Positions 23,866-35,591 of a stretch of DNA of 64,000 bases are shown here, piece after piece. The stretch comes from Triplophysa rosa (lineage: Eukaryota > Chordata > Actinopteri > Cypriniformes > Nemacheilidae), in assembly GCF_024868665.1 (NCBI RefSeq), contig NC_079913.1, positions 1,250,444 through 1,314,443 of the forward strand, written 5' to 3'. The notes under the pieces are model-generated. The model ran no database searches. It saw only the letters and a program-made list of their open reading frames with translations, and was not told the DNA's origin. How positions within the stretch are numbered: the stretch's first letter is position 1; every line of letters starts with the position of its first letter. Both the position numbers and the translations under genes were made by a program.

Positions 23866-24407
23866 GTGAGAATATTTTTGCTTATAATTTTTTTTAACAT
23901 CTGTGCAGTCTGCCGGAGGTGAGTCCCGGTTAGCATTGGTGTCTGTATAAAGCTTCTCCAAAATTAAAAACCAAATTAATAAACTAAATTTGTAGGAGGG
24001 TCCCAGGTCTCACAGTAACGGTATGAATGTGAATGAATGAATGAATGAGAAAGAAATATTTATTTATTTACGCAGAGAGGAGTGTGTGCCTGAGAAGAAA
24101 GGCTAGTCTTGAGAGGAAAAGACATATTTATTTATTAGGCAGAGAAGAATTGCGTGTATATGTAGAATTAAGGGGGATTTATTAGGGACGATCACGACTG
24201 AAAAGTTGTGTGAGAGCCAACATAGAAAGAAATCACCCACGGTCACAATAAGATATATGGACTATAGTCGTTGAATGATCAAAGAATTCTCAATTGTCTT
24301 TTTATGTTTATTGGCTTATGAAGGATACGATAGCTGATCAAGATTAATTTTTAAGTTTCATGTTTTGAAACTTGTCTTCCCCATTAGTGACTTTTGTTTT
24401 GTTTTAG

Positions 24408-24790
24408 TTCACTGAATTGCCATTTTGCATGGCTGAAGGGGGGCCAGGCCTCGCTTATGACAGAAGCATAGCCATTCAGGCTAAAATACAGACCATAGCA
24501 AGTGTGCTGTCTGAAACTAAGGGAATTAACAATCACTTTTGCGAGGAGGAGACGTACATTGATGCAGAAGGGATGGAACAAATACTAACAGAAGAAAGAA
24601 AAGACTAGTACCTGCGTGTCAACTGACAAAAAGTCAAAACCTAGACTCTGCCCAGTGGGAGTGGCCATACGTTCAGTGGGAGGAGATTGTACAAAACTGT
24701 TGTAGAGTTGGAAGTGTTGAAACACTACTTGAACGAAGTCTGTACATATCAATATAGAGCTAATAATAAAACCCCTGGACGTGATCCAGG
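24408..24790 (+). other. Unassigned open frame downstream of the orphan C2 promoter copy
   Basis: An acceptor-like TTTTAG at 24402-24407 precedes an open frame of about 63 codons (MAEGGPGLAYDRS...) ending at TAG 24606-24608, and an AATAAA-like signal follows near 24765. I do not recognise the protein. It could be an exon joined to the donor at 23865, or chance. Confidence 0.25.
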
Positions 24791-25018
24791 CCAGAGCCAT
24801 TGAGAGAGAGAGTTCTGCCAACTGAAGTCCAAAACGCTGGAGCGTCACGTGATTCATGGAGCCTTCAGATAGTTCCAGGAAGTTATGTTTCCTCTTTAAA
24901 TGCTTTATTTTTTATTCATTAAATGGCTTTCGTCTTTAAATGGGTTAAAAGTTTACCTCAGTTGGTCTGTTTAGTCGCAGCTCCATTCTTTTCTAGTAAC
25001 TTCCGGGAACTATTGAGA

Positions 25019-25135
25019 GCCTTTAGTATTTTTATATTTTATTATTTGCGTGCGTGCGTGCGTGCCAATAATTTTATTTTTACTCTTTAGTATTTTTATA
25101 TTTTATTATTTGCGTGCGTGCGTACGTGCGTGTTT
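25019..25135. repeat. Short direct repeat with (GCGT)n microsatellites
   Basis: The block CTTTAGTATTTTTATATTTT followed by ATTATTTGCG and a GCGT run occurs at 25019-25064 and again at 25083-25130. The surrounding 24.8-25.9 kb is AT-rich, with no supported gene. Confidence 0.7.
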
Positions 25136-25989
25136 TAAAGTATTTTTATATAGTTATATGGACATCATAGTATATATAAGAAATTAATTTAGGTAATAAT
25201 ATAGTTCACATTTATTGGCATGATTATTCATATATTGCAATACATACATATCGATATAAAATTATAGTATAATTAAACGTTATTTGGAAATGATTTATAT
25301 TTTTCAATATTAAGCCTGTAATGATTTATGGGCTTCACCATTATATATAAACCAACAGACTTACAAACTTGACACTGTATTAAATGCTTACAGGCAGACT
25401 ATGTTATGTAAGAGACTCTTCTGAAGCACATTTTTTGGAACGGTTGCAAGATTGAACTAAGAATTTATATGAGACAATGAACTGTTTGTTGTGTATGAAG
25501 CTATATATTCACAGTAGCACAGACGAGGACCTCAAGGAAATAAGGAAGCCCCATGACCAATTGTTTTTGAGGCGGCTTTACCGACAATCAACTTTACAAT
25601 TGTGGAGTGGACACCACCAGACTGACACATGCTGTGGGAACTGCCCAAATGTGAAAGACAGCTGGCCACAGCAATTCATGATGAATGGTTTACAGTAAAT
25701 GGACACATTTCACAGTGAGTCAATCTGATCAAACTAATTGTGTGATGAAGGGTTTGTTAAATATTGGGACGTCATGTTTCACATCAAGACTTTTTTATTC
25801 ATTTTCGAATAGCTCCCTTAGTCTTTGTAAATTTCAGAGTGCAGCAAAGTAAAAAAAAGTTCTGACCTGATTTCTACACACTTTCATGGACCTACGATTT
25901 TATTTTCAACAATACATTCAGTAATTCATCCAAAATCCCAGTTTTTTTAGAGAGCCGTTTTTGTGAGAAATTTTTAGCATTTTTGTTGA

Positions 25990-26480
25990 TAAAGTGAGTG
26001 CTATCCGTTCTTCTTTCGCCTCACAGCTCCCAGATCTGTCTTTGAATTTGCTGTCCAGTCCATTTATCTTTCACACTTTCCAACATGTTTCTTTAATGGA
26101 ACTTTCTGATTTTGTTAGCAAGATGAAGGCAACCACTTCGTCACTCGATGTTGTTCAAGCGGATATGATAAAAGCATCATTCCCAGTGATCGGCCCAAGT
26201 GTCCAACTGTTGATGAACTCATCTTTGGGCACTGGTTTGGGTCCGAACTGCTTTAAGCATGCAGTTGTTCAGCCTTTGCTTAAGAAGCAAGGTTTGGATG
26301 AAAACTGCTTTAATAACTTTCAGCCTGTTTCCAAATTATCTTGTCTCTCAAAACGTTTAGAAAGTCATGCTGTCACAAATGATTCTGTATTTAAATGCAG
26401 CTAATTTATTAGAGCCTAAATCTGGATTCACCGCTTTCCATAGCACAGTGTCCGCTTTGTCGAGAGTGTTCAATGTAGTG
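25990..26480 (+). mobile_element. LINE reverse-transcriptase fragment (L2/CR1-like)
   Basis: A plus-strand frame gives ADMIKASFPVIGPSVQLLMN, then HAVVQPLLKKQGLDENCFNN, FQPVSKLSCLSKRLE and, after a frame break near 26400, LLEPKSGF...HSTVSALSRVFN. This is the N-terminal part of a fish non-LTR reverse transcriptase. It is truncated at both ends and lacks the YADD box. It separates units of the C2 gene array. Confidence 0.75.
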
Positions 26481-27191
26481 TTGCACGATAGACCGGGATT
26501 TTGACATTGGTGGGGACATAAAAGTGGTCTGCAGAGCCGCATTGTCACTATTGTTTAGCACCGTTTACTTGACTTATTTAAACAATATAATAATTTAATA
26601 ATACTTCAAATAAGTTTGATTTGAAATGGTTTTCTACACTGTTCTTCATTGTTGTCACTCTCATTGCTACACTGTCTATTGCTGTCTACAACAAGATCAG
26701 TTTCCTTAGAAATACACCAGAATGTACAATTAGCCACTCTGTATTAACTCCTGTATGTCTAACTACATCTACAGTCTGGAGAAAACTACTTTTTATATAC
26801 ATACATATTTATGCCTACATTTTTAAATCTATGTATGACTGAGTGCTTACTAGACCTCTATAACAGTGCAACCTTATTATATCTTTAATATAATGTACAA
26901 CAAATAACATAATCATGTTTTAAAAGCACCCCTGCACAGTTGTGTTTTTGTTGTCTGGTAGTGTTTGTGAAATCTGGGTACAACCCCACAGTATGACCAA
27001 ATCTGGGCATGTTCCGCCCTGTTACTATGACTACAATCTACATCGAGCAAGGCCACAGTTTTGCCACAGTTAAAGACAAGAGAAGGAGGTGAAGAAGGGG
27101 AAACAGGTCATGATGATGATGACATAATTGTGGTGGGTGAGGATTTATATGAAACAATACATGAAGATTGGTTTACCACCAATAGAAACGG

Positions 27192-27497
27192 ATGAAAGGG
27201 GACGGGCCACAAGAGAAAGAGATAACCGGTGATGTATATGGGGGTACGACGGGATATTGCACAGATACAGATTATCCCAAGTGGTCCGCAGAGTTCAACT
27301 TTCCAAAGTGTGGAGTCGGTGACACCCTGAAGTTGGAGTTGCGGGACAGCGATATGTTATATGATGACCATTTGTTCACCTGTCGCTCAAAGTCACTGAT
27401 ATTCAGCGGCTCTTATTATTGTCATGACAACTATGTTGGAACTCTGCGTTTCGAATACAGGTGTTTTAAATCTGTTCTGAGATCATCTCCACTGTAA
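27192..27497 (+). pseudogene. 5'-deleted perforin-C2-like copy with an open frame
   Basis: From 26920 to about 27230 this copy repeats the 5' flank of the array (compare 23260-23570). It then jumps directly into the middle of the C2 coding exon, so the signal peptide, intron and first third of the domain are missing. The remaining C2 part (KWSAEFNFPKCGVGDTLKLE, DSDMLYDDHLF) is open to TAA at 27495. An ATG at 27192, in what is UTR in the intact gene, is in frame and would give a 101-residue protein without a secretion signal. The Asp pairs of the second Ca loop remain and the first loop Asp is lost. 3' UTR homology continues to about 27590. Confidence 0.7.
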
Positions 27498-27982
27498 CCA
27501 GCTCTGAAGTAATCAAGTAGACGGTGCATTTCACGTTCTGCTTGTTTTGCATTGAAAGATGTTTGTTTCTGCCAAACAGGTTGTGGTAAGCTTAAAAAAT
27601 ACTATAGTATTTAGGAATTTTACTACAGTTGACTATAGTATACTACTGTATTTTGCATCTTGCTGAACTTACTGCAAACTGGTTTTAATTCAAATAAAAA
27701 ATGTATTTTAAGTTATACCGTTGCACCATCTCCAGTTGACTTATAGGGGCAGTGTGTCCGTTTCACACACCCTGAACCTTCATTTTTGCTGCTCTGAAAA
27801 CAGCTGTTCGTCTACATACAGTTCAACACCAGGGACGCACCGGGATCAGTGTTGCTCAGTTCTTTAAAATTAAATATAAAATACTACTAGAAACGATGCC
27901 ACATGGGTTTAAGCTGTGGTGTTAAAATCTTCACCAAAAAAGCTCAACTAAAATAATGAAACCTAAAAAGCGATATTAAAAA

Positions 27983-28303
27983 TAGGGCTGTCAAATGATT
28001 AATCATGATTAATCACATCCAGAATAAAAGTTTGTGTTTACATAAACACATGTCGGTGTTATAATACTGTGCATATTCATTTTGTATTTATGAACACACA
28101 CACACACAAATGCATATATTTAAGAAAAATATAACAATTAATAAACTTTTATTTATTTATTTTATTTACAATAAAATATAGACAAGTATGTGTATGTTTT
28201 GTGTTTATAAATACAAAATTAATATGCACAGTACACACATATATTATGTGTATTAAGTATTAGTACCTTTATTCGGGATGCGATTAATCGTTTGACAGCC
28301 CTA
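27983..28303. mobile_element. MITE with inverted ends TAGGGCTGTCAAA
   Basis: 321 bp bounded by TAGGGCTGTCAAATGATTAA at 27983 and its near-complement ending at 28303 (GATTAATCGTTTGACAGCCC then TA). The interior is AT-rich and noncoding. It is a common type of nonautonomous fish DNA element, probably hAT-related (inference). Confidence 0.8.
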
Positions 28304-28559
28304 AAAAATAAAGTGTTAAAATCACAAAACAAAAAAGCTTAAACTTATTATGAAAACAAAAAATATACAATAAAAACATAAATAAATGTCTTTGCTTATT
28401 AAAACTTGATTTTACAGCTCCTACAGGACAGAGAACGAACAACTGATTATTATCCACATGGTTCATGTTTTCTATAATAGGATAGGATGAACGTTACCCT
28501 CATATGAACATGAAAATAAAATAAAAACAATCATATTTATGTATTTGGCAGCCTCTGGT

Positions 28560-29200
28560 GTCCAAAGTGATGCATTGCTCAAATCACGTATACATTGTTA
28601 GTGCCACTGGATGAGCTACATGAACAAACAAAGTTGTTGCATAAACACAGATAAGCACGAGACTTTGTCCCATATGAAAGATTGTTGTGATCATTTTGGC
28701 TTTAAATAGGGGTTTGGGATTATCAGTATCTAAATTTATCCTAAAACTACAAGTAAGAATTTATTTATTGCCATTATTTACACTTGACAATGAGTCAGAA
28801 TTTAAATATTCTTCGTCATGATTTAACATTAACGCTTGTGCATATTGTTGTTTTTCTTGACAGTCATGGCACACATGCTGATGATGGCATTCCATCTGGA
28901 GTTTGCCAGAGCTGCTGTTGAGATTTCAGGTTTACGGGCCAAGTATCTTTCTGGGGAATGCCCTGATCCATATGTCCAAGTCTGGGAATAACAAAATTTC
29001 AGAGGGATAAATTCAGCCCTAAATGGTCTGCAGGGATCAGCTTTTCAAACTTCCGAATCGGTGACCCTGAAGCTGGAGGTGTGGGCAAGGATCTCAATGT
29101 TGATTATCATCTGTTCACATGTCAGAAAGGTGACAAGATGCTATGAAGATGTTACATGTAGTACGTCTTCTGTTTGCTTTCCTAAATTCTTCACAATATC
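28560..29200 (+). pseudogene. Broken perforin-C2-like copy
   Basis: The 5' flank shares blocks with the intact unit (ACACAGATAAGCA near 28645, and a TTTAAATAGG box near 28705). An acceptor CAG at 28863 and ATG at 28866 match the intact gene's coding exon. The signal peptide is shortened, and the frame stops at TAA 28989-28991 after 41 codons. Further homology (LKLEVW, then a loop resembling DYHLFTC) lies in shifted frames to about 29160. It cannot encode a full C2 domain. Confidence 0.75.
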
Positions 29201-29212
29201 TGCTCGACCTGA

Positions 29213-29494
29213 TTTTGCCAAGTGGTTCATGTCCTTAGGACAACATATTTTGTTGACGTAAGGACAACATTTTTATAAATAAAACCCACACCAAACCCCA
29301 ACCCTGACCATAACTTACTCCTAAAATCAGAGGGAAATGATAAGTGAAAAACAATGGTAGAAGCACCTAATCCTGGCTGTAAAATTAAACTTAAAATAAA
29401 CTGTAAATTTATTTCTGAAATCTGATTGGTTGATTTAAATGTTGTCCCAGGGTCAACATGATGTTGTCCTAAGAACATCAACCACTTGGCAAAA
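29213..29494. mobile_element. MITE with long terminal inverted repeats
   Basis: About 280 bp with arms of roughly 34 bp: TTTTGCCAAGTGGTTCATGT at 29213, and its near-complement ending at 29494. The arms read through AGGACAACAT. The interior is noncoding. It lies immediately beyond the broken C2 copy and may have truncated it. Confidence 0.8.
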
Positions 29495-29694
29495 ACAGGA
29501 GAGCCACAATATCTACTGTTGTGTTCAACAGAACAAAGACATTATAAAGTCAATGGTGGCCAAGAACTGTTTAGTTACAAGCATTATTCCCAATAACTTT
29601 CTCTGTTTTCATCAGAACAAAGAAATTAAAACAGATTTGGAAAAACTTGAGGGTGAGTAAATGTTTCCTTTTTGAGCGAACTGTTCCTTTAAGC
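29495..29694. repeat. Cyprinid-type interspersed repeat, partial copy
   Basis: It ends with GAGGGTGAGTAAATGTTTCC and GAACTGTTCCTTTAA, the right end of the family seen at 53703-53862. The left end is replaced by the adjacent MITE. Confidence 0.65.
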
Positions 29695-29784
29695 TTGACC
29701 GGTGTCACCGTTATTCACACAGTGTACCACAAGAGGGCGCCAAATCTCTTCAATAAATAATAGACAGTATGTGAACTTCGTGTG

Positions 29785-29790
29785 TTTATT
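29785..29790 (-). terminator. optn: Candidate OPTN poly(A) signal
   Basis: TTTATT on the plus strand gives AATAAA on the OPTN strand, about 570 nt after its stop codon. Other signals may be used; none was tested. Confidence 0.45.
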
Positions 29791-30356
29791 TAAATCAAGC
29801 ATGTTTTAACAGATACGAAGCTGTATATCTTTCCCCTAATCTTAATAGGCTTGCTTATCAAACAAGATAAAGTGCTTTAACAGTTAAACAAAAAGAAAAA
29901 CTTTTTCTATCAAATCAGTTGTCTTTGGGGTCTCTAATGTCATTAACAGCAGAATTAAGCAGATTAATGAAACTAACCTTTTTTCTGTATAATTCAATCT
30001 CAATTTAGATTTCAGATTCTCAGAAAGGTTAACATAAACAAATCTTTTTGCGACCAATAAAGTCGTACACAACAGATGAATAGATCGTGCCGCTCCGATT
30101 GTCTACCTGCACCATACAGTAATACAGTCTTTCTGAGCAGTTAACATTTATACATTGAGTATATATTTAGCAGCGTTAAGTTAATGAATGTTGCTGTTAT
30201 TTAAAGTCTATTTAGAGAACGTCTGACCAGCCAGCACCGAACCTACATGTTAAACTTGAGCTAAATGTTTTTGTCATTTGATGTCTACATCTGCAGTGCT
30301 GGAAAGTGAAGCTGATTCACAGACAGGGAATTCTGTATGGTTACTAGGCAACAGGT

Positions 30357-33300
30357 TTAGATGATGCAATCCATAATGTGGATCTGCAGGGTGTCCAGGT
30401 CGGGCAGTACTTCCTCACACTTTGGACACGCATATTCTGGAATATTCTGCTGCTGCCAGTCATCTGAGAAAAAAAGAAAGAAGACAATTTAAAATTTGCT
30501 ATTCAGGTTTGATAGTTGATTTCTTCTTGTTGGTTCTATTACAAATCTCAAGTCTTTACCGTATCCTTAAGAGAAGGATATACAGTACCTCTGGCCCCCT
30601 GTGATGGAGACGCGGGTTCTTGTGGATTGGCCCCACTTGACAGAAGTCTCCTTTGCATCTCGCTCATAGATTGCCTAAACAGATAAATAATTCCCTTTTT
30701 AGTCTCAACACAGGACATACAGAACATGAGACATGAAAGTACGTGAGCGTGTGATTGTGTACGCACCTGCCGAGCGACTCCATTTCCTCCTGAAGTTGAC
30801 TGTGTTGTTTCTTCACATAATCCAACTGATTGGCCAGACGTTCTTTCTCCTCATGTATCTTTTCACGAGCTTCTCGTTCGGCATGGAAATCTTGGGAATA
30901 TATTTCAGCCTGAGTGGGGACACAAACCAATATCATAATGAATAATACCGTTTTTGACAGGACAGTATAGACGGACAGGAAGCGATGGGGAGGAGAGAGG
31001 GCACAGGATCGGGAAAGGACCACGAGTCGCCCGAAGCGTAGTTGCGCTGCATGTCTGGAGCACTGTCCACAGGCTCCGACTTAATTATTAATAATGACAA
31101 ACATAAATGTGATTTTAATGGGTATTTTTCAATCTTTTTTAATGCCACTGTTGATTTAATGTTCAAAAGAAAAGCATAGTTTGAGTCTTGCTAGTCTTGA
31201 GTCTTTAAACAAAGGACTTGTTTTTTTGGCAAATCAGCTAACATCACAGTTCTACTATATTTGATTTATTATTCTCTCGCAGCACCTGAGCTTTGAAAAC
31301 AGAGATGGTCTCCAGCTCCTTCTCCCTCTGGAAGATTTCCATCTTCATGTCATCGATCTTCTGCTGTTTGTCCGCCAGGGCCTTTTCAGCGGCTGTAAAC
31401 CTGGTTTGGAGGTCTTCATACTCTTCCTTTGACACACTTCCCTGATCAAGCACACAAAAATCAACCATCGACACTTCATTTTTATTTTATCGTCCACTTC
31501 TAAAGGTGTTACAGTACATTATTAAAATGCTAGCTTTACTATCTAAAAGAACAGAAAAAGGTGCACAGTGAGTTTAGCCAAATATATACTGCACCTCTTT
31601 CTTCTTCTCCTCCTCTTGAAGTTCATTATAATCCTCAAAGAGCTTAGTATAGGCATCTTTCAGCTGGTTCAGGCTACTCCTGGCAAAGAAAGACACAGGA
31701 ATATATCGTTATTATGCGATGATGTGATTCTATTCCAGAACTGGAAAGCATATTTCTATCCGAATTATTTCAGTACTTTTCATCTTGAGTCTTCTTCTGT
31801 TCCAGTTTAACAGCAGCTTGCAGACTATCCATCTGGACCTTCAGACTCTCGTTCTCAGTCTGGACCTTCTGCTTGTCTCCGAGCTGGGTCTTCAGAGTGC
31901 TCCGATCCTGCTCCAGTTCTTTACACCTGCGGAAAGAGTGATAAGACATGTTGGTTCTTTCTTTCATGCATGTAGAGAAACACAATCTGGTGTCCTGACC
32001 TGTCCTGCAGATTTCGTTTCATGTTCTCGGCCTCGTCCAGTTTGCTCTGAGCCTGTTTTAACTCATCACAGAGCTTCATCAGTTGAGCCTTCAGAGTCTG
32101 AACCTCGCCGCTTGACTGACAAGAACAAACATCCACATCAAAATAATGTTCTTGTACAAACTGTTCAGGGTGTACGTATAGATCAAATAACCAGTTTCAA
32201 AGCATGATCTATGTTGGTTACATTTTCAGTGGCGCAGGGAAGAGACGTTTGCGTGCCGCCCTCACTTTGATCCACTTTCTTCTGCAACTCTGCGATCCTG
32301 ACAACACAGAAGAGTGTAAAGGAAGCTTTTCGAGTCAAATAACAAGTCTGCGTGAAGAACTGAAGCCCACCTCGCCTGGGCCTCCTGAAGCTTTAGATGA
32401 AGCCCTTCCTTCTCATCCGTCTCGATCCTGAGAGACTGAAGGAGCTGTCTCACCGTCTGTTCCTCGGACTCGGCCTTTGCCCTAAACACACACACAAGAC
32501 TCACAATAATGTCACACTAAGAGCTCTAAACAATGTTTTTATCGGAATCTGAATTCGGACTATTTTAAATTCAAAAGTTGTATGCTGGGTCCTTACACGC
32601 TGGATGAAGATTGGTCTTTCTGTGTACTGGTCAAATCTTTAGTCACATTGAGTTCACCGTCCTGTGGGACAAAGCACAGTTACTATTTAATGTTTAAAAA
32701 TATCTAACAATGCAAACCAAATTCTTTTTGTGTGACAAAATCGGAAGTTTAAAGATTAGGGTATATAAGAGAAGGGTATGAAAAAACAGAAATATAAAGT
32801 CCCTACTGAGACACAAGAATGTGTTTGTGCGCTTACATCTATTCTGATCTCGATAAAGGAGTCCCGAGGTGAACCCTGACCCATTTTCAGCTGGAGTTCA
32901 GAGTTTAAAGCCACCAGATCGTTTTTCTCAGCCTGAAGTCGAGCGATCTGACCTCTCAACGCCTCCAGCTCCGACTGTAAACACTACAAGAGAAATCTAA
33001 CGATTACTTTCTGTCCCAAAAATGAAAATATTGATTTTGAGTATTTTTGGAGTCCACGGCGTGTCACCTCGGCTCCGCTCTTCTCCAGCTCCTGCACTTT
33101 CTTCTTCAGGGTCTCGTTCTCCGCGTCCACAGTGCTCAGTCCGGCTCTGGCTTCATCCAGTCGTTTCTCCAGGAACTCTCTCTCCTCCTTTTGTTTCTCC
33201 TTCCATGCGGACAAGCCCTCGAATTTGTCCTTCATGCTCAAATTGGTCTGTTTTAGGGCTTCTGTGGGTTTTACAGACAAACGTTTGTGGCTTGCGCATG

Positions 33301-33479
33301 CGTGAATCGACAGAAATGAAGTGAGAACGTCTCTCACCCTTCAGTTCTCTGTTTTCTTTGATGAGAGTGTTCATTTGTTGAATCGTCTCTTCTAAACCGG
33401 CCAGATTGCCAGTGCCGGCCCCCGGACCCCCTCGGGGGTGATTGATGTCCCCGTTCATCATCGATGAACCGGAAGCCAT
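30357..33479 (-). CDS. optn: Optineurin, complete coding region (13 exons, 525 aa)
   Basis: An adaptor for selective autophagy, TBK1 signalling and NF-kB control that binds linear or K63 ubiquitin and LC3; cytosolic, Golgi-associated. Exons (high to low): 33479-33338, 33261-33068, 32983-32837, 32661-32597, 32481-32371, 32297-32222, 32115-32000, 31926-31777, 31679-31595, 31441-31286, 30909-30767, 30674-30589, 30463-30357; all phases agree (1578 nt). Visible parts: N-terminal coiled coil ([17 protein letters not shown]), LC3-interacting motif S154-F155-I156-E157-I158 matching human SFVEI, the ubiquitin-binding UBAN motif from D421 ([18 protein letters not shown]425 equals human E478), and a C-terminal CCHC zinc finger with C503, C506, H519 and C523. 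Human optineurin has 577 residues; this one is shorter in the middle. A noncoding first exon is expected near 34580-34800. Confidence 0.96.
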
Positions 33480-34579
33480 GTTTCAAAGTCTGCGGAGCTC
33501 TGAAATATCAAGATGTTAATCTTACAAGAGTCGTGTTTACACAAAGGGCTGGAAACATATGAGCAGTTATCACCACAGAATTAAAAGTGAAAACAGGTCT
33601 ACAGACGCACAGCCCAACATTTTTGTGCTTTTTGGTGTACAAGTATAGATCATATACATCTTTATTTCGATTCTGGTGTATCTTAAAAAGGAAATCCAGA
33701 GCTTTGCTGCATAAATGTTTGGGGATGTGGTCAATACTGTGATATTAATATATATACAATCATTTTTTTAAATATATTGTTATGGTTATGCAGGTTAATA
33801 TAGAAATATGCATAATAAATAAAAAACATTAAAATATATATACCAGGTTTACATTCCTTCAACACAAGTGGTCAATGAACATATTGTGCATAACACCTAA
33901 AAAGTTTAACTTGCATTGTAGCATGAGTTAAGACCTTATTAACATGAACAGAAACTGGAAATGCTGAACTTGAAAAGAAATAAATGTCAACTCTGTTTAA
34001 AGGTCGGAATGTGGTTGATCTGGTCAAAATCGTCCAGCAAATACCTTCAACTAATCAATAAAACACGTCATATGTTACCCAGCTGAAAATGAAACAACAG
34101 AAACCATCAGAGAAGTTATAATTGATGAATTGTTATAATGGGATTATTCTGTTGTATGCATGATTTGCATACTCCTTGTTTAAGCAATATATGTATACAC
34201 TATACATTATTAAACACAATAGAAGTACTGGACTTTTATGAGTACTCTATTGTGGTTATTTACATGTTTCGTAAAGATATGTACACTTATACACAGTTTA
34301 ACATTCGTTTTTCAAAGCATTGGAACCAGTATAAATTTAGATGGGTAAAATCCATAGACTGTATAAAATGTCAAATCTCATCATTTGACACCATCGACCC
34401 TAATGGTGACAATAGAAGAAAACGAAAGTTAACGATGACATTTACTCACGGTTTACTAAATTAAACAACTGTTCGTCTCTGCCCTTGAGTGTTTAATACA
34501 GACGCAACACTTACAATCTAATCGCAGACATTTGAATGTAAAGGCATTAATTGACATTAAAGGGCGTTACAAAACTCAC

Positions 34580-34860
34580 CAAGGTTTCACTTGTGTCTTG
34601 CGCGAGCACAGATCAGCTTGTTTTGGTAAAAGAAGCATTTCCTGATCTAGACGTCAAATGTAATGCAATGCTCTCCACAGACCTCAGATCAGTATTCTGG
34701 TAGGATCGGTCTGATCTACGTGTTGTCGCGACAAGTGTTACAAAAGCAACTGCATTAAAACTCTGCGCTAAAGCGGCTTCCGGGGACGCCTCCTCTTCAC
34801 TGCTGACGGTGACGTCACACCGCGGGCCGGGATTTCCCTGTGCTGCCGTCCTTACGGTCA
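34580..34860 (-). promoter_or_regulatory. optn: OPTN noncoding first exon and promoter with CRE and NF-kB-type sites
   Basis: A donor on the minus strand (CTTG|GTGAGT) has its exon end at 34580, giving a likely noncoding exon 1 upstream of the coding start. Further upstream are a full CRE palindrome TGACGTCA at 34810-34817 and GGGATTTCCC (GGGAAATCCC on the OPTN strand) at 34829-34838, which fits the NF-kB consensus GGGRNNYYCC. Human OPTN is known to be induced through NF-kB. The region is GC-rich compared with its surroundings. The transcription start is inferred. Confidence 0.65.
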
Positions 34861-35591
34861 GTCATACCGCATGACGCACTCTGAAGTGGGACAGGTGGAG
34901 GGGCTTTTGCGGCACACTCATGGCAGTTTTTATTATTGCAAGTAATGCAATCGTGCAAATATAATTTTTGTTGTTGTTATTAACAATGTTGAATCGCATG
35001 TAATGAATTTTCTGCGGCGCTAGATGGAGCCACCGAGACAACTTTGATACAAAGCAGGACGATATATTTCAATTGAATGCTTCAAAAACACCTTAAGTGT
35101 TCTTTTGTAAAGCATCTTTGTGTTCTTTTGTATCTATTGGTCTGTTTTACTCCATTAAAGTAGTGAATTCATTTATGTTATAAATAAAACATCAGAAACG
35201 CACATTTTGCCCTGGAATGCAGCGCAACTCGTGGAGAGCAGCAGGACACCGTGCGCTTATTGGTTGACCAAATTTTGGGGCCGTCCGATTGGCCCGAGAC
35301 GAACTTTAGGTGTGATTGATAGATAGGGGACGTGAGAACTTTTTCACTGGTTTCACTGGTCAGCACCAGTCAGTTAGTACAGGTTGGGACACTGTGAACT
35401 GACCCCGGGGCGCAGGGTGTGTGCGCCATTAAACGTTTTGGTTTTTAAAAGAAGATGCTCTTAGAATTACAAATGCACTGCGGTTTATTGGATAACCTGG
35501 GTGGTTTTGCGTTGAAAGTATTTAAACTGCATAACTGTTGTACTGTTCCAGTGGTTGAATAGCTGTGCGCAGTGTGCGAACACTTTTACGC
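34861..35591. promoter_or_regulatory. Shared upstream region between divergent OPTN and CCDC3
   Basis: OPTN and CCDC3 are head to head. Inverted CCAAT boxes (ATTGG) lie near 35258 and 35287, towards the CCDC3 side. The CCDC3 5' UTR probably starts after about 35330. Nothing else was recognised here. Confidence 0.45.
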
